From Solidesulfovibrio magneticus RS-1 (GTDB taxonomy: Bacteria > Desulfobacterota > Desulfovibrionia > Desulfovibrionales > Desulfovibrionaceae): 64,000 nucleotides of DNA. Made by a program: the position numbers and the translations under genes. Positions 18,485 through 27,542 of this stretch are shown piece after piece; position 1 is the first letter of the stretch; each line of letters begins with the position of its first letter. Below the pieces are notes generated by a model that saw nothing but the letters and a program-made list of their open reading frames with translations, was not told the DNA's origin and did not search any database. The DNA lies in the NCBI RefSeq assembly GCF_000010665.1, contig NC_012796.1, positions 62,001 through 126,000 of the forward strand. Reading direction: 5' to 3'.

Positions 18485-20109
18485 GCCGGCGTGTCCCCGT
18501 TCTCCAGCAGCCGCCGGGCCATTTCCGCGCCGGCCTCGCCGCCGCCGGCCATGCGGGCCAGTTCGGCGGCCACGCCGTCGGCGTCCAGGCGCAGGCAACG
18601 GGTGACGGTCTGGCCATCCTCAACGGATTTCTGCACCTGGAAATGCCGGTCGGCCAGGCTGGCCAGTTGGGGCCAGTGGCTGATGAGCAGAATCTGCGAG
18701 GTGGCGGCCAGCTTTTTGATGTGGCTGCCGACGCTGGTGAGCGTCAGCCCACCGATGCCGGCGTCGATCTCGTCGAAAATAAGCGTTGGCCCGCCCGGTT
18801 CGGCGGAAAGCGACATCAGCGCCAGCAGGAAGCGCGAGAGTTCGCCGCCCGAGGCGATCTTGTCCAGGGGCTGGGGCGGCTGGCCGGGGTTGGGCCGCCA
18901 CAGCACGCGCGCCCGGTCTTCGGTGAGGGGCTCGCCATCGCAGGCCACGGGCGTGTAGGCGACAACCGGCGTGAAATCGAAAATGACCCGCACGTCCTTG
19001 GAGAAGCCCAAACCGCGCAGGATGTCTTCCAGGGCGGCGGACAGCCGGGCGGCGGCCTCGCGCCGGGCCGCGCCCAGGGCGGCCAGGGCTTGGGCCAGGG
19101 CGGCCATGCCGGCGGCCTCGTCCCGGGCCAGCTGCTTGCGTTTCAGGCCGCAGTCGTCGAGAAAATCGAGGTTTTCCTTGATGTCGCGGCCCAGGTCCAC
19201 GATCTCGGCCAGGGAACGCTTGAGCTTTCGCCGCAGCGTGGCCAGCTCGAACAGGCGTTTTTCGATGCCCTCGCCGTCGTCGTCGGCCGCCTTGGCCGGC
19301 CGGCGGCGCAAGCGCACGGCCAGATCCTTGAGGTGGTGGCGGAAAGCGGCCACGGCCTCGGCGTCGGCGGTAAATTCCTCGTGGATTTCCCCGGCGTGGA
19401 GCAGTTCGCGGTGCAGGTCGGCCAGGGCATCCAGGACCGGCGGCTGGCGTTCGATGCACTCCAGGGCGCGGCCAAGGGCCTGGGCGGCCTTGCGCGATTC
19501 GGCCAGGGCGGCCTTGCGGGCCACCAGTTCGTCCTCTTCGCCGGGCAGGGGGTTCACCTTGGCGATCTCGGCGTGCTGGAATTCCAGGAACTGGCGTTTT
19601 TCTTCCAGCCCGGCCGCCTTGGCGTCGAGATCGCGGATGGCGGCGGCCACTTCGCCCAGCTCCCGGGCCAGCCGGTTTTTTTCGGTCAAAAGCGCCGGAT
19701 CGGGCAGAAAGCCGTCCAGGAGCGCGGCCTGGAAGGCGGGCTGGAGCAGTCGCCCCTGGCCGTGCTGGGAGACGTGGAGCAGGAGCTTTGGCCGCAGGGC
19801 GGCCAGGGTCTCGCGGGAGGCCAGGGCGTCGCCCACGTAGACGCGGCTGCGACCGGTGTCGGCCACGAGTTCCCGGCGCAGGATCAGTTCCTCGTCGCCC
19901 AGGACAAACAGCGCCTCGACCACGGCCTTGTCCCGGCCGGCCCGGACGAGGTCGGTGTGCATTTTCTCGCCGGTGAGGAAATTGACGGCCGAGATGATGA
20001 AGCTTTTGCCGGCTCCGGTCTCGCCGGACAGGACGTTGAGGCCCGGGCCGAATTCCAGCTCCAGGTCGTCGATGAGCGCCAGGTTCTTGATGCGAAGGAC
20101 TTCGATCAT
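18481..20109 (-). CDS. recN: DNA repair protein RecN
   Basis: A 542-aa SMC-like ATPase involved in double-strand break repair. It starts MIEVLRIKNLALIDDLELEF, with Walker A GETGAGKS, a long coiled-coil centre (about residues 150-370), then a signature-like FLLALMSLSAEPGG and Walker B TLIFDEIDAGIGG. The C-terminus has ISHWPQLASLADRHFQV. The start at 20109 has no clear ribosome site, but the sequence before it is not conserved. The stop overlaps ftsE. Confidence 0.95.
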
Positions 20110-20120
20110 GGTGGTATGGC

Positions 20121-20963
20121 CTATTGCCGCAGCCTCGGGTCCAGGATGTCGCGCAGGCTTTCGCCTATGAGGTTGTAGCCAAGCACGGTGACCAGGATGG
20201 CCAGCCCCGGGAAAATGGACAGCCAGGGGGCCACTTCCAGCACTTCCTTGCCTTCCATGAGCATGTTGCCCCAGCTCGGCGTCGGCGGCAGCACGCCCAG
20301 GCCCAAAAAGCTCAACGACGATTCGGTGAGGATGGCCCCGGCCACGCCGAGCGTGGCCGAAACCAGCACCGGCGCGGCGGCGTTGGGCAGGATGTGGTAG
20401 AAAAGGATGCCCGGCGCGCCCATGCCCGACACCCGGGCGGCCAGGACGAAATCCCGCGACCGCAGGGCCAGGGTCTCGGCCCGCACCAGCCGGGTGACGC
20501 CCATCCAGGAGGTCAGGCCGATGACGATCATGATGTTTGTCAGCGACGGCGAGAGAAAGGCGATGACGGCCAGGATCAGGAAAAACGAGGGAAAGCACAG
20601 CATGACGTCCACGCCGCGCATGATGGCCTCGTCGATGAGGCCGCCGAAATAGCCCGAGCACAGGCCGAGAAACAGGCCGATGGCCACGGAGATGCCCACG
20701 GCCACGAAGCCCACCCACAGCGACACCCGGCCGCCGTAGAGCAGGCGGGAAAACACGTCGCGCCCAAGCGCGTCGGTGCCCAGCAGATGCGCGCCGCCAG
20801 GGGGCCGCAGGATGGCGTCCACGTCCAGGGCCAAGGGATCGTAGGGGGCCAGCCAGGGGGCCAGCAGCGCGGCCACGGAGACCGCGCCGACAATGCACAG
20901 GCCCACGGCCAGCAGGCCGTTGGCCGGGAGCAGACGCCGCAGGAGCCGGACCGGGTTAAGCAT
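20121..20963 (-). CDS. ABC transporter permease, OppC/DppC type
   Basis: A 280-aa inner-membrane permease for peptides, nickel or similar solutes. It has an N-terminal helix, the family segment HLLGTDALGRDVFSRLLYGG, then five further helices, with the EAA-like loop around LRSRDFVLAARVSGMGAPGI that docks the ATPase. It overlaps the OppB-type gene by 8 bases. No ATPase or binding-protein gene is adjacent on this side; recN follows, so the other parts are encoded elsewhere. Substrate cannot be told. Confidence 0.93.
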   Translation of the reverse strand: MLNPVRLLRRLLPANGLLAVGLCIVGAVSVAALLAPWLAPYDPLALDVDAILRPPGGAHLLGTDALGRDVFSRLLYGGRVSLWVGFVAVGISVAIGLFLGLCSGYFGGLIDEAIMRGVDVMLCFPSFFLILAVIAFLSPSLTNIMIVIGLTSWMGVTRLVRAETLALRSRDFVLAARVSGMGAPGILFYHILPNAAAPVLVSATLGVAGAILTESSLSFLGLGVLPPTPSWGNMLMEGKEVLEVAPWLSIFPGLAILVTVLGYNLIGESLRDILDPRLRQ

Positions 20964-21966
20964 CGCCCTTGCCTCCCAGGCGGATGCGCGGATCGGCCAG
21001 GGCGTAGCCGGCGTCGGCGAGCAGGTTGCCGGCCAGGGTCAGCACCGCGCCAAGGACCAGATTGCCCATGATGAGCGGATAATCCCGGGCCATGACCGAC
21101 TGGTAAAAAAGCTGCCCCAGGCCCGGCAGGGCAAAGATGGACTCGATGATGACCGAGCCGCCGATAAGCCCGGGCACGGACAGGCCCAGGATGGTGATGA
21201 CCGGCAGCAGGGCGTTTCGCAGGGCGTGCTTGTAGATGACGGTGAATTCCGACAGCCCCTTGGCCCGGGCCGTGAGGATATAGTCCTGGCGCAGCACTTC
21301 GAGCATGGCCGAGCGCATGAAGCGCGACATGCCAGCGAGCGACCCGAAGGTGTAGATGAAAATGGGCAGGGCCAGATGCCGGGCCAGGTCCACGATTTTG
21401 TCCCAGGGGCCAAGCCGGGCGTAGTCCATGGAGGTCAGGCCCGAGATGGGCAGCCAGCCGAGGTGGATGCCGAAATAGAGCATAAGCAGCAAGGCCAGCC
21501 AGAAGCCGGGCATGGCGAAGCCGATGAAGACGAAGACCGTGGCGGCGCGGTCGAACAGGCCCCCCTGATGCCGGGCCGAGGCCACGCCGATGGGGATGGC
21601 TACGGCGAGTGTGAGGATCAGGGAGGCGACGTTCATGGAAATAGTCAGCGGCAGGCGTTCCTTGATGCGGTCCCAGACCGGACGCCGGTCGCCGGAGAGC
21701 GAGTTGCCGAAGTCGAGGCGGGCGAGTTTGCCGAGCCAGTCGAGGTATTGGACGTGCAGCGGGCGGTCGAGGCCGTAGAGCGCCTGGAGCCGGGCGCGGG
21801 TTTCGGCGGTGGCCAGCGGGTTAAGCGTGGTCTCCATGTCGGTGGGCGAGCCTGGGGCGAGGTGGATGACGGCGAAGCTCACGCAGGTGATGCCGAGGAA
21901 CACGACGGCGACCCAGAGTGTTTTGAGCAGGAGACGTTTGGCCAATGCGAGCACGGTTAGGGGCAC
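20956..21966 (-). CDS. ABC transporter permease, OppB/DppB type
   Basis: A 336-aa partner of the next gene. It has an N-terminal helix (LWVAVVFLGITCVSFAVIHL), the periplasmic segment LAPGSPTDMETTLNPLATAE and five more helices. The ATPase-docking loop is LRQDYILTARAKGLSEFTVI, and the family end GGSVIIESIFALPGLGQLFY is present. It is the first gene of this two-gene unit. The gap to the tRNA-Ala promoter region suggests divergent transcription. Confidence 0.93.
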   Translation of the reverse strand: MPLTVLALAKRLLLKTLWVAVVFLGITCVSFAVIHLAPGSPTDMETTLNPLATAETRARLQALYGLDRPLHVQYLDWLGKLARLDFGNSLSGDRRPVWDRIKERLPLTISMNVASLILTLAVAIPIGVASARHQGGLFDRAATVFVFIGFAMPGFWLALLLMLYFGIHLGWLPISGLTSMDYARLGPWDKIVDLARHLALPIFIYTFGSLAGMSRFMRSAMLEVLRQDYILTARAKGLSEFTVIYKHALRNALLPVITILGLSVPGLIGGSVIIESIFALPGLGQLFYQSVMARDYPLIMGNLVLGAVLTLAGNLLADAGYALADPRIRLGGKGDA

Positions 21967-22070
21967 TCCTTGGGGGCATGTCGGCAGTGGCCGGCCCAGG
22001 AGGTATGTACGAGAAACGGGGCTTGTTGGAAAGGGCGGTCAAAAAAAGTGGGGCGGGCCGAAATTTCCTG

Positions 22071-22098
22071 TTGACTTTTTTCGGGCCAAGCGTAGATT
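22071..22098 (+). promoter_or_regulatory. Sigma70-type promoter of tRNA-Ala
   Basis: TTGACT at 22071-22076 and TAGATT at 22093-22098 with a 16-base spacer, ending 13 bases before the tRNA. The G/C-rich stretch after the -10 box looks like a stringent discriminator. Confidence 0.7.
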
Positions 22099-22111
22099 CC
22101 GTCCTCGCTGC

Positions 22112-22187
<76 letters not shown>

Positions 22188-22195
22188 CAGATTTC

Positions 22196-22231
22196 AAGGG
22201 GTTAATCCGAAAGGGTTAACCCCTTAATCTT
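22196..22231 (+). terminator. Terminator of tRNA-Ala / left end of element A
   Basis: CAAGGGGTTAA, loop TCCGAAAGGG, TTAACCCCTT, then AATCTTTT. It differs in sequence from the terminators after att cores 2 and 3 but keeps the GGGGTTA theme. Confidence 0.8.
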
Positions 22232-22613
22232 TTGGCTCATTCAACTGGTGCCAACAAGTTTTGTTGGCGGGTCTGTATGAGCCAGCATCAGTATCTCCAC
22301 CAATTATTTTTTCCAGAAACTTTTCCGGGCTCTCTTGATAGAATTTCAAGAGGTTGCCCTGCCGTGGTTTGTTTACTGCATCAGATTTTTTTTGGATATT
22401 TTTTCAAGGCTGGTGTACCTGGGAATTACCCGATGACACTTGGTGGATTTTAAAGCGTTCGATTTTCCCCTCCTTATCATTTGGGTGGATACTATACCAT
22501 AATTTGTAATTGAAGGACTGCATTCGCAATGATGAAATTCAAATAATTTGTTTTCTGTATTTAATTTTAATCACACTGTCTTCGTTGGTTGTCGTCATTG
22601 AAGGAGAATTTTG
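22232..22613. other. Left end of element A, no gene seen
   Basis: Holds GCCAAC and GTTGGC motifs near 22250-22270 and a TTTCAAGAGGTTGCCC sequence near 22345, both of which recur after the other att cores. The rest is AT-rich. I see no convincing gene. Confidence 0.6.
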
Positions 22614-24311
22614 ATGCATCGAATAGTAAAAGCTCACCTTGATAGTTTCGTAAAGAAATTCTCTTTAGAGTCAGACGATGAAGCCAGTCAATTTGAGAAA
22701 TTTGTTAATTACTCTATCGTTACAACAAAGATTGGAACTCAATATGACATTGACGACATAACGACTAGCACGTCAGACGATGGTTGCGATGGTATTGCGG
22801 TAATTATTAATGAAGAAGTTGTCGTATCAGAAGAAGATGTCAGATCTTTTTTTATAACAGAAAGAAGGAATCATGATGTCGAGATAGTGTTTATACAGGC
22901 AAAAAGAAGTGAGTCTTACGATTTAGGAGATTTTTTGAAGTTTAAAGAATCCATATTAAGATTTCTTACATCAGAGCCTTATGCGGCAACGGATGATGTG
23001 CAACAAGAAGCTAGGAAAATGTTTGATGTTATTATAGAAAATGTACCTAAGTTACGAAATGGAAAGCCTTCAGCTTATATACGCTATGTCGGGACTGGGA
23101 TGTATCAATGCCCTAGCTCATTAGAAACTGCTAAATCTGATTTTGTTCGCCAGCTTGATGATGTAGGTTTTTTTAAAGAAACAGATATACAAATACTTGG
23201 TAGAGATGAGTTAACCTCACTGTGGGTAGGTACTTATTCAGGGGCAAAAGCAAAACTTGAAATGCTTAGCAATGCTCCTTTGCGGACTATCGATGGGATT
23301 AATGAGGCTTACCTTGCTGTTGTCAAAGCGGCTGACTTTGTAAATGAACTCTTGGTAAATGAAAATGGTGATTTACGATTGCAAGTATTTGAAGAAAATG
23401 TGCGTTCTTTTCTTGGAAATGAAAATGCTGTGAATAGGTCAATTGCGGAGACGTTACAGAATCCAAGATCAGCAAGTCGATTCCCCGTCCTTAATAATGG
23501 AATAACAATAGTAAGCCCTGATGTTCAAGTGCAAGGGACAACTTTACACCTTAAGAATTACCAAATAGTCAATGGCTGTCAGACGTCTAACGTACTTTTT
23601 GAAAACAGAGACTACCTAACTAATGAAGTTATGGTAAATTTAAAGGTCGTTGAAACAACAAATGAAGATATTTTTTCAGAGCTAGTACGCGCAACTAATA
23701 GTCAAACAACCATTGAGGAGACCCAATTTGTTTCGTTAAAACCTATTGTTAAGAAAATTGAACAATATTTTAACACATACGAAACAACAGAATCAAGATT
23801 GTACTTAGAAAGGCGTGAAAGACAATATGTAGGTTCAGAAATCCCAGCAATAAGAATATTTTCTGTGCATACTGTTACCCGATGTGTAGCCGCGATGTTT
23901 TGTCAAAGACCAGATTTGTCATTCAAATATCCTAAAAAAATGTACCTTGAGCTTTCAGACACTATATTTATGGATAATAATAAAGAGATTTTATATTATG
24001 CAGCATGCTTAACTTTGTATAGACTTCATCTCTTGGTTTCAAACAGAACTATTCCACAAAGCATGAAGCGATTTAAGTGGCATATTCTTCTGATTGTTCG
24101 TATTTTATTATCTTCGAAAGAACCTATTAGATTGAACTCTAGTAAGGTAGAAGACGTGTCGCAAAAAATGATTAGTATATTTTCTCTTCACAATGAAACT
24201 GCAACGGAAATATTTAAGAAGGCCGTAGATGTTATTGAAAGTTTTGGCTCGATTACTAATGACAGGTTGAAAGGGCAACTCATTATACAGGAAATGTTAA
24301 GTAAGACCTAG
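22614..24311 (+). CDS. AIPR-family abortive-infection protein with nuclease-like N-terminus
   Basis: About 565 aa. The core (about residues 275-400) matches the AIPR (abortive phage resistance) pattern: FPVLNNGITIVSPDVQV, YQIVNGCQTSNVLFENRD, ATNSQTTIEETQFVSLKPI. The N-terminus carries a restriction-endonuclease-like set: D59 in DDGCDGIAVI, then Q95-x-K97 in VFIQAKRSES, with the right spacing for a PD-(D/E)xK fold. ATG at 22614 follows AAGGAGA by six bases. It is the first cargo gene of element A and stands alone, followed by a hairpin. Role in phage defence is inferred from the family; the single-gene arrangement and AT-rich codon use mark it as transferred. Confidence 0.82.
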   Translation: MHRIVKAHLDSFVKKFSLESDDEASQFEKFVNYSIVTTKIGTQYDIDDITTSTSDDGCDGIAVIINEEVVVSEEDVRSFFITERRNHDVEIVFIQAKRSESYDLGDFLKFKESILRFLTSEPYAATDDVQQEARKMFDVIIENVPKLRNGKPSAYIRYVGTGMYQCPSSLETAKSDFVRQLDDVGFFKETDIQILGRDELTSLWVGTYSGAKAKLEMLSNAPLRTIDGINEAYLAVVKAADFVNELLVNENGDLRLQVFEENVRSFLGNENAVNRSIAETLQNPRSASRFPVLNNGITIVSPDVQVQGTTLHLKNYQIVNGCQTSNVLFENRDYLTNEVMVNLKVVETTNEDIFSELVRATNSQTTIEETQFVSLKPIVKKIEQYFNTYETTESRLYLERRERQYVGSEIPAIRIFSVHTVTRCVAAMFCQRPDLSFKYPKKMYLELSDTIFMDNNKEILYYAACLTLYRLHLLVSNRTIPQSMKRFKWHILLIVRILLSSKEPIRLNSSKVEDVSQKMISIFSLHNETATEIFKKAVDVIESFGSITNDRLKGQLIIQEMLSKT

Positions 24312-24340
24312 CTGTAATTTAGTTTTAATTCACATAATCA

Positions 24341-24363
24341 TACCACCGGCTATGCCGGTGGTA
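24341..24363 (+). terminator. Perfect hairpin after the AIPR gene
   Basis: TACCACCGGC, TAT loop, GCCGGTGGTA: a 10-bp stem with no T tract. It is a possible weak terminator or RNA-end protector. Confidence 0.5.
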
Positions 24364-24469
24364 GCTGATACATAGATCGTTGAATGTTGATTGAGTATGT
24401 GATGGTACAAATAAAAAATATCCATTTCGTATTGTTTATGGATTTTCTTGCCAACAATAAGGAGAAGCA

Positions 24470-25204
24470 ATGGAGTTTACATTTTACGGGGATTTAATAG
24501 GCATGAAATCTATTTACAGCAATGATCCAATGAAAGCGTACCAAACTCTCAATGAATTTTATAACACATGTTTTAATATAATACCTGACCAAAAAATAAA
24601 CAACTGCGATATGCAGACCTATATGTTTAGTGATAGCATTTTGTTGACTGGCAATAATATAGTAAATGATCTCCCTACCATTCAAAAATTATATTTGAGG
24701 TTGCTTTCAAAAAGTACAATAATGTTAAGAGGCGCTATTGTGTCTGGAAAATTAAATTTTGATCCTAGAATCGAAAGAAGTAGCTTTAAAAAAATGTTGC
24801 CGATTGGCACAGAATTAGTAAGAGCAATATCTCTAGAAGGTCAATACAAAGGCGCTCGGCTAATTATTGAAAATAAATTGGCAGAGGAACTTTTAGATGA
24901 AGCAAGGGATTGGAAGACTATATCTGGGTATGTCAACAACTTAACTGGAGACAATTATATCCCTAAAAATGATTTTAGACGAAGAATAATTCCAGTCCCA
25001 GAAGGAGGAGCGTATGAGTATCTGTACTTTTGGGAATTAGATAATGTTAATTCACTTCAAAATCTATTTCACAAAGATATTGAAGATAAACTTTCTGAGA
25101 TTGAGAAATACATGGATACAAATAAAGCGAGACACTATTCAGAAACATTAAACTTGCTCAAAAGATCTTTAAACAGAAAAAAATACACAGAAACACGATT
25201 GTAA
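24470..25204 (+). CDS. Class III nucleotide cyclase-like protein
   Basis: 244 aa. The order of elements fits an adenylate/guanylate cyclase catalytic fold. D8 in FYGDLIGMK matches the first metal aspartate and D55 in YMFSDSILLTG the second. IMLRGAIVSGKL matches the beta-hairpin after the dimer helix, and LVRAISLEGQYKGARLIIE the end of the domain. The ATG follows AAGGAGAAGC. A 4-TM protein starts 55 bases downstream in the same direction. Cyclase plus membrane effector is the layout of Pycsar defence, where phage infection triggers cCMP or cUMP that opens a membrane effector. Whether it makes a cyclic nucleotide, and which one, is inference; the substrate-selecting residues cannot be assigned. 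Confidence 0.65.
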   Translation: MEFTFYGDLIGMKSIYSNDPMKAYQTLNEFYNTCFNIIPDQKINNCDMQTYMFSDSILLTGNNIVNDLPTIQKLYLRLLSKSTIMLRGAIVSGKLNFDPRIERSSFKKMLPIGTELVRAISLEGQYKGARLIIENKLAEELLDEARDWKTISGYVNNLTGDNYIPKNDFRRRIIPVPEGGAYEYLYFWELDNVNSLQNLFHKDIEDKLSEIEKYMDTNKARHYSETLNLLKRSLNRKKYTETRL

Positions 25205-25259
25205 TTAAATGCTATTTTGACAAAGTAAGGCAATGCGATAACATTTTGGAGGCAAAACA

Positions 25260-26108
25260 ATGAACAGTTCAAAAAAAACAGAAATTGACTTAGGCATCGC
25301 ACTACTAAAATCAATTGTTTCAATGGGTATTTTTTCATTTGTATTTGACATTGCAATGCTACCTACAAATTTAAATAAAGATATTTATATATTAATTTCT
25401 TTTTTTGTAAAAACATTTTCTTTTGTCTTTACAGGATTATGGCTAGTTCACAAAAATAAGTTCCACGCGGCGATAATTTGTGCTTCAATAATTGCAATAG
25501 AAGCTTTTTGGCTGCGTGGTACGTTGTCGCTCATTTATGCTGGCACTATGCCAGTCAGTTCTATAAAAAACGTTATTTATGGTCTTTTTTCAGGAATCAT
25601 ACTATCATTTCTTGCAATACAGTACAAGGACAGAATTGAACGGTCTCGATTAGTTAAATTTATTGACAAAAAGTTCTTTAGAAAGAACTATTTAAAAAAA
25701 ATTTCAACCCAGCTCAACGAATCGTATGCTATACTGCTATTAACATCTGAGCCCATGATGGCCTGCAACCAAAAATTAATACAACAACTTCATGAAGAGT
25801 GTGAACAAGACCCTTTGTACAAGAATTTTCAGCATGCAGTAAAATGCACTGCATTTTCAATAATAACTGACCCTAAAGAGAATACCCTTGAGTACATCAA
25901 AGAACTTGAAAGTGAAATTGTTAAACACTCTGAAATTGTACATGAAGCTTTAAAAAAATATGATGTTGGAGGAGATTTTTGGAGTACACTTAAAATAAAA
26001 TCAAACAAAGAGTATTACAATAGAACACTATATGCTTTTTATTTTGAACACTATCTTAGGGCTCAGCACGTTTTACTTTCTTACTGGACAAAGTATCACG
26101 ATAAGTAA
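25260..26108 (+). CDS. Four-helix membrane protein, putative effector
   Basis: 282 aa. Four hydrophobic helices lie in the first ~120 residues (SIVSMGIFSFVFDIAML, ISFFVKTFSFVFTGLWL, AAIICASIIAIEAFWL, VIYGLFSGIILSFLAIQ). A cytoplasmic, Lys/Glu-rich, mostly helical domain of about 160 residues follows. GGAGG precedes the ATG. I recognise no cyclic-nucleotide-binding domain, so the effector idea rests on its place directly after the cyclase-like gene. It might instead be an unrelated membrane protein of the element. Confidence 0.6.
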   Translation: MNSSKKTEIDLGIALLKSIVSMGIFSFVFDIAMLPTNLNKDIYILISFFVKTFSFVFTGLWLVHKNKFHAAIICASIIAIEAFWLRGTLSLIYAGTMPVSSIKNVIYGLFSGIILSFLAIQYKDRIERSRLVKFIDKKFFRKNYLKKISTQLNESYAILLLTSEPMMACNQKLIQQLHEECEQDPLYKNFQHAVKCTAFSIITDPKENTLEYIKELESEIVKHSEIVHEALKKYDVGGDFWSTLKIKSNKEYYNRTLYAFYFEHYLRAQHVLLSYWTKYHDK

Positions 26109-26417
26109 CCGTAGTTTTGTTTTGATAAATTAATTTGAAATTTACTGCAATTAACACAGAAGACAATACTATGATTTTAGTGCGTGTTTTTCTTGGGTGC
26201 TAGATAGTCGTCATAGATGGCGATATGTGAAATGACTAAATTATTTATTTCTATAGATTATTAAAATACAAATAGTAACTGCCTCTAAATACCATCTAAA
26301 GCATTGACAATTAGTCGGTAATGTCAAAGCCCACGCCAACCATTATTTAAAGGAAGACGTGGGCCTTTGCCAAACTAAGTCAAATGCTACACTTCAACAG
26401 CCTTATCTTGCTTTTCA
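26109..26417. other. Gene-free stretch, includes converging terminator
   Basis: AAGCCCACG (about 26327) pairs with CGTGGGCCTT (about 26364), giving a hairpin that would end the minus-strand MucR-like gene. The rest is AT-rich with no other signal seen. Confidence 0.55.
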
Positions 26418-26990
26418 CTAAAGCAAATTCCTGGCTTGCTTGTCTTGAAAAAATTCAAACGGCAGAACACCTGCAACTTTTGCCTTCTTCATAAGATCCT
26501 TAAGGTCTGTAAATCCGTGTTCAGCAATAAATTCATTAACATCATCCCTTGCTACTTTGTACTCTCTCATGATATGGCCCAAGACCGTCAAAGGATTTTC
26601 TTCACCTTTTAGAACTTCTCTTTTGATATTTCCAATCATGTCTTTTTTTAAAACGCCATGTTTTTGCATGTACTCTTCACGAGAATTGATACCATGTTTT
26701 TTAAGATGGGCAATGCTGATAGATTTCATTTGCTCGCCGCATTCAGCGCATGTCACAAAATCACCAACACGTTCATGCTTAAATATACCAGCAGAAGGTG
26801 CTGGGAGAGCTGCTTGAGTAGATGGTTCAGGAATAGGGTTAGTTTCAAAGACGGGACCTTGTTCTAATAATAACAGGTCGTTGTAAATTGTTTCAGTTGC
26901 TTTTTGCAAATCAGAGTAATGAACTTTCCCATGGCGAGCCTGATCTTTAGCTATATCAACTGCTTCAGACCATAATTTTTTGTTAAACAT
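26418..26990 (-). CDS. MucR/Ros-type zinc-finger regulator (element A)
   Basis: About 190 aa. The zinc finger is FVTCAECGEQMKSISIAHLK then KHG, a C-x2-C-x9-H-x3-H arrangement as in Ros/MucR repressors. It is followed by SREEYMQKHGVLKKDMIGN, matching the family's post-finger segment. The C-terminal ~70 residues (KVARDDVNEFIAEHGFTDLK) are extra. I place the start at 26990: GGAGAT lies at the right spacing for it and overlaps the alternative ATG at 26996. It is divergent to the small gene at 27330, with a GC-rich repeat between. Element B has a second MucR-like gene in the same relative place. Confidence 0.8.
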   Translation of the reverse strand: MFNKKLWSEAVDIAKDQARHGKVHYSDLQKATETIYNDLLLLEQGPVFETNPIPEPSTQAALPAPSAGIFKHERVGDFVTCAECGEQMKSISIAHLKKHGINSREEYMQKHGVLKKDMIGNIKREVLKGEENPLTVLGHIMREYKVARDDVNEFIAEHGFTDLKDLMKKAKVAGVLPFEFFQDKQARNLL

Positions 26991-27089
26991 AACCATCTCC
27001 TTTTAGAATGATGGTTTGCATATAGCTCTCCCGCAAATAAACTGTCAACGTTCACCAGAGAATTGGACAAGAAATTTTTCCGGCGGCTA

Positions 27090-27318
27090 TTGGGGGAACG
27101 GCTCTTGGTCTGGCCGTATAGAACACCCCCTGAATTCGCGCCCTAGGGGGGCTTCCTTGGGCTTTCCCAACTGTACCGTCCCCTTGGGCTCCCCGCCGAC
27201 CAAAAAGCCCGGAAAACCCCGTATATCCCCAACGACCGTTTACCCTAGGGGTTCGTCCGGTTTGAAATGCCGCCCCGTGACAGCCCCGGTGCTCCAGGAT
27301 ATCTTCTGTTGGAAACAA
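27090..27318. repeat. GC-rich dispersed repeat R2 (element A copy)
   Basis: Contains GAACACCCCCTGAATTCGCG, then GGGGGGCTTCCTTGGGC and CCCTAGGGG. The same sentence of motifs (ACACCCCCTGGATTCGCG, GGCTTCCTGGGC, CCTAGGGTG) recurs at 36050, 37080 and 61020. No real gene overlaps it; the open frames through it are artefacts. Confidence 0.65.
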
Positions 27319-27329
27319 TAGGAGGTGAT

Positions 27330-27542
27330 ATGAATAGCAAGAATATTGATCTGTTAGAAGCTAAGGATGATGTTTATAATTCTTTTAGACTCATTGAAAA
27401 TATATTCAAAATAATGGACACGTCTTCGCCAGAAGTATATGGAAATTTAACTAGCTTATATTCTGAAGTCGGTATGGCTCTATGTCATAATTTCCGTAAT
27501 AAGCTTGGTGATATCTTTGGAAATTATTTTATAGACCGCTGA
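27330..27542 (+). CDS. Small conserved element protein (element A)
   Basis: 70 aa, with a strong AGGAGGTGAT site upstream of the ATG at 27330. It closely resembles the 74-aa product at 45273: both have LIENIFKIMD or PIEQIFKIMD, then SSPEV, a GEVGL/SEVGM and LCHNFRNKL or LCENFRSKL. Mostly helical by eye. Unknown family. In both elements it follows the MucR-like gene, so it belongs to the shared backbone, perhaps in regulation or replication control. Confidence 0.75.
   Translation: MNSKNIDLLEAKDDVYNSFRLIENIFKIMDTSSPEVYGNLTSLYSEVGMALCHNFRNKLGDIFGNYFIDR

Noticed and set aside
18643-20178. 511-codon plus-strand frame
   Set aside because: Opposite recN; no motif and GC-rich composition.
20893-21960. 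355-codon plus-strand frame
   Set aside because: Opposite the OppB-type permease; charged low-complexity shadow.
22232-22453. 73-codon frame after the tRNA-Ala terminator
   Set aside because: No ribosome site; it spans the element end motifs that recur at other att sites in different frames.
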